NCBI GenBank assembly: GCA_020055645.1
Contig: JAECZT010000025.1
Location: forward strand, 34,429 to 98,428
Reading direction: 5' to 3'
Source: Tomocerus qinae
Lineage: Eukaryota > Arthropoda > Collembola > Entomobryomorpha > Tomoceridae
Length of the DNA stretch: 64,000 nt
Numbering within the stretch: the first letter of the stretch is position 1; every line of letters begins with the position of its first letter. Below the pieces are notes generated by a model, which did no database searches, was not told where the DNA came from, and worked only from the letters and a program-made list of their open reading frames with translations. A program made the translations under genes and the position numbers. Of the stretch, positions 62,301 through 64,000 are shown in pieces.

Positions 62301-62520
62301 ATCATGAATTTCAACTCTTGAAAATTATTTTTTAAGCTTTTTGGCTCGTACAAGTATTAAATCATGAATTTCAACTCTTGAAAATTATTTTTTAAGCTTT
62401 TTGGCTCCTACAGGTTTCAAAAAAAACAATTAAAACTGCTAAATGTTATTTTTCAGCTTTTTAGCTCGTACAAGTATTAAATCATGAATTTCAACTCTTG
62501 AAAATTATTTTTTAAGCTTT
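59341..62520 (+). repeat. ~3.18 kb tandem duplication, copy 1
   Basis: The block opens with B1, then B2 ending TTTTTCAATTTTTTGG, then a monomer with a 9 bp deletion (TACAAACAGAATTTC at 59,472). It continues with CCCACAAGTTTC, AATTAAAAATGC, AAGTTACAAA (59,887) and TACAAATATTAAATC. A CCTAAAGG/TAAATATT/AAACCTTTTGG unit occurs at 60,121 and again at 61,441 (about 1,320 bp), so a shorter repeat is nested. All opening markers recur at 62,521 onward. Confidence 0.87.
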
Positions 62521-64000
62521 TTGGCTCCTACAGGTTTCAAAAAAAATCAATTAAAACTGCTAAATGTTATTTTTAAACTTTTTGGCTCGTACAAGTTTCA
62601 AAAAAATTAATTAAAACTGGTAAATGTTATTTTTCAATTTTTTGGCTCGTACAAACAGAATTTCAACTATTGAAAAATATTTTTTAAGCTTTTTGCCTCG
62701 TACAAGTATTAAATCATGAATTTAAACTCTTGAAAATTATTTTTTAAGCTTTTTGGCTCGTACAAGTTTCAAAAAAATCAATTAAAACTGCTAAATGTTA
62801 TTTTTAAGCTTTTTAGCTCGTACAAGTATTAAATCATGAATTTCAACTCTTGAAAATTATTTTTTAAGCTTTTTGGCTCCCACAAGTTTCAAAAAAATCA
62901 ATTAAAAATGCTAAATGTTATTTTTAAACTTTTTGGCTCGTACAAGTTTCAAAAAAATCAATTAAAACTGCTAAATGTTATTTTTAAGCTTTTTAGCTCG
63001 TACAAGTATTAAATCATGAATTTCAACTCTTGAAAATTATTTTTTAAGCTTTTTGGCTCCCACAAGTTTCAAAAAAATCAATTAAAAATGCTAAATGTTA
63101 TTTTTAAACTTTTTGGCTCGTACAAGTTTCAAAAAAATCAATTAAAACTGCTAAATGTTATTTTTAAGCTTTTTGCCTCGTACAAGTATTAAATCATGAA
63201 TTTCAACTCTTGAAAATTATTTTTTAAGCTTTTTGGCTCCTACAAGTTACAAAAAAATCAATTAAAAATGCTAAATGTTATTTTTAAGCTTTTTGGCTCG
63301 TACAAATATTAAATCATGAATTTCAACTCTTGAAAATTATTTTTTAAGCTTTTTGGCTCGTACAAGTATTAAATCATGAATTTCAACTCTTCAAAATTAT
63401 TTTTTAAGCTTTTTGGCTCGTACAAGTATTAAATCATGAATTTCAACTCTTGAAAATTATTTTTTAAGCTTTTTGGCTCCTAAAGGTTTCAAAAAAAATC
63501 AATTAAAACTGCTAAATATTATTTTTAAACCTTTTGGCTCGTACAAGTTTCAAAAAAATTAATTAAAACTGGTAAATGTTATTTTTAAATTTTTTGGCTC
63601 GTACAAGCATTAAATCTTGAATTTCAACCATTGAAAATTATTTTTTAAGCTTTTTGCCTCGTACAAGTATTAAATCATGAATTTCAACTCTTGAAAATTA
63701 TTTTTTTAAGCTTTTTGCCTCGTACAAAAATTAAATCATGAATTTCAACTCTTGAAAATTATTTTTTTACGCTTTTTGGCTCGTACAAGTATTAAATCAT
63801 GAATTTCAACTCTTGAAAATTATTTTTTAAGCTTTTTGGCTCGTACAAGTTTCAAAAAAATCAATTAAAACTGCTAAATGTTATTTTTAAGCTTTTAAGC
63901 TCGTACAAGTATTAAATCATGAATTTCAACCATTGAAAATTATTTTTTAAGCCTTTTGCCTTGTACAAGTATTAAATCATGAATTTCAACTCTTGAAAAT
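62521..64000 (+). repeat. ~3.18 kb tandem duplication, copy 2, cut by the window end
   Basis: TACAAACAGAATTTC recurs at 62,650, an offset of 3,178 bp. After the CCCACAAGTTTC unit (62,880) this copy has three extra monomers (63,060-63,240, a second CCCACAAG-B, B, A set), so later markers (TACAAATATT, CCTAAAGG, CTTTTAAGCTCG, CCTTGTACAAG) lie at 3,358-3,359 bp. The copy is still running when the window stops inside an A monomer at base 64,000. Confidence 0.87.

Larger units (their letters stand above)
1..64000 (+). repeat. Satellite DNA array, ~60 bp monomers, entire window
   Basis: Every line of the window is a variant of one ~60 bp unit, repeated head to tail in the same orientation with no unique spacer. 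Monomers begin TACAAG and end GGCTCG or a close variant (GCCTCG, AGCTCG, AACTCG, GGCTCC, GGCTAG, GGCCCG, GTCTCG). Unit length is mostly 60 bp; one-base changes in the poly-T tract and a few 2-9 bp indels shift the register slowly. The array continues past both window ends. No open frame, RNA gene, mobile element or promoter could be supported anywhere, so all stretches without a gene hold only this satellite. Known biology: arrays like this form constitutive heterochromatin in eukaryotes. Species and chromosomal location cannot be read from the sequence. The + strand label is arbitrary; the unit has no transcriptional polarity that I can show. Confidence 0.98.

Noticed and set aside
1-64000. 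CRISPR array
   Set aside because: The repeats are contiguous 60 bp units with no unique spacers, they vary in a graded way, and no cas genes are present.
1-64000. Bacterial or viral genome segment
   Set aside because: There are no genes over 64 kb, extreme AT content and homogeneous tandem repeats, which fits eukaryotic satellite DNA only.
1-64000. Transposon or LTR element embedded in the array
   Set aside because: Reading through, I found no segment without the 60 bp register, no target-site duplications and no inverted ends.
1-64000. Inverted segments or hairpin-forming palindromes on a large scale
   Set aside because: All monomers appear in the same orientation. Only short palindromes such as AAGCTT, GTAC, TCATGA and CTTGTACAAG were seen.
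1-64000. CENP-B box or telomere repeats
   Set aside because: No sequence resembling the CENP-B box core or TTAGGG/TTTAGGG-type repeats was seen.
1-64000. Identification as the 59 bp FokI satellite of Vicia or another named family
   Set aside because: The similar unit length is not enough. I saw no GGATG FokI site in the monomers and cannot recall a sequence match, so no name is assigned.

Overview
The whole 64 kb window is one uninterrupted tandem satellite DNA array. I found no supportable gene, RNA gene, transposon, CRISPR array, origin or unique sequence in it. The basic unit is about 60 bp, roughly 25% G+C by hand count of the consensus, and every copy lies in the same head-to-tail orientation, giving about 1,060-1,070 monomers. 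The array runs off both ends: the first base begins a monomer and the last base falls inside one. Megabase-type satellites of this sort belong to eukaryotic heterochromatin (centromeric, pericentromeric, subtelomeric or interstitial blocks). The sequence does not tell me the species, and I do not recognise the family with confidence.

Two monomer families are interleaved. Family A (example 961-1020) and family B (example 3844-3903) share the first ~7 bases (TACAAGT) and the last ~20 (T-tract, AAGCTT, TTTTTGGCTCG) but differ in the middle, with about 41 of 60 positions matching without gaps. A is clearly the majority. Almost every A or B unit carries an AAGCTT (HindIII) hexamer at monomer position 46-51, a GTAC and one CpG at the unit boundary, and oligo-A/T tracts spaced about 10 bp apart.

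Above the monomer level the array is a mosaic of nested tandem duplications with different unit sizes. These include irregular 1.2-1.45 kb higher-order repeats in 1-9.3 kb; a 480 bp doublet at 7.4-8.3 kb; a ~4.51 kb tandem duplication (9.36-13.87 / 13.87-18.4 kb) that itself contains an older 1,080 bp doublet; a ~2.94 kb duplication (20.4-26.2 kb); ~1.14 kb (28.7-31.0 kb) and ~1.32 kb (31.3-33.9 kb) duplications; a ~5.0-5.5 kb duplication (33.7-44 kb) with internal 541 and 661 bp doublets; 660 bp (43.7-45.5 kb), 420 bp (49.4-50.3 kb), 1.68 kb (50.9-54.3 kb) and 960 bp (55.1-58.0 kb) duplications; and a ~3.18 kb duplication starting at 59.3 kb and cut by the window end. Copies are typically over 99% identical, so amplification is recent and local.

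Variant monomers define zones. A 'left' set (for example CTATTACAAG followed by ATCAATTAAAACTGG, and TCCAAATCTTG) dominates up to about 25 kb. A 'right' set (ATTAATTAAAACTGG, TTCAACCATTG, CATTTCTTG) appears first near 13 kb and dominates from 25 kb on. A third set (CCTAAAGG, CTTTTAAGCTCG, AAGTTACAAA) marks 58-64 kb. Chimeric monomers sit at several duplication edges and record unequal crossover inside the unit. The only 'system' visible here is satellite evolution itself.
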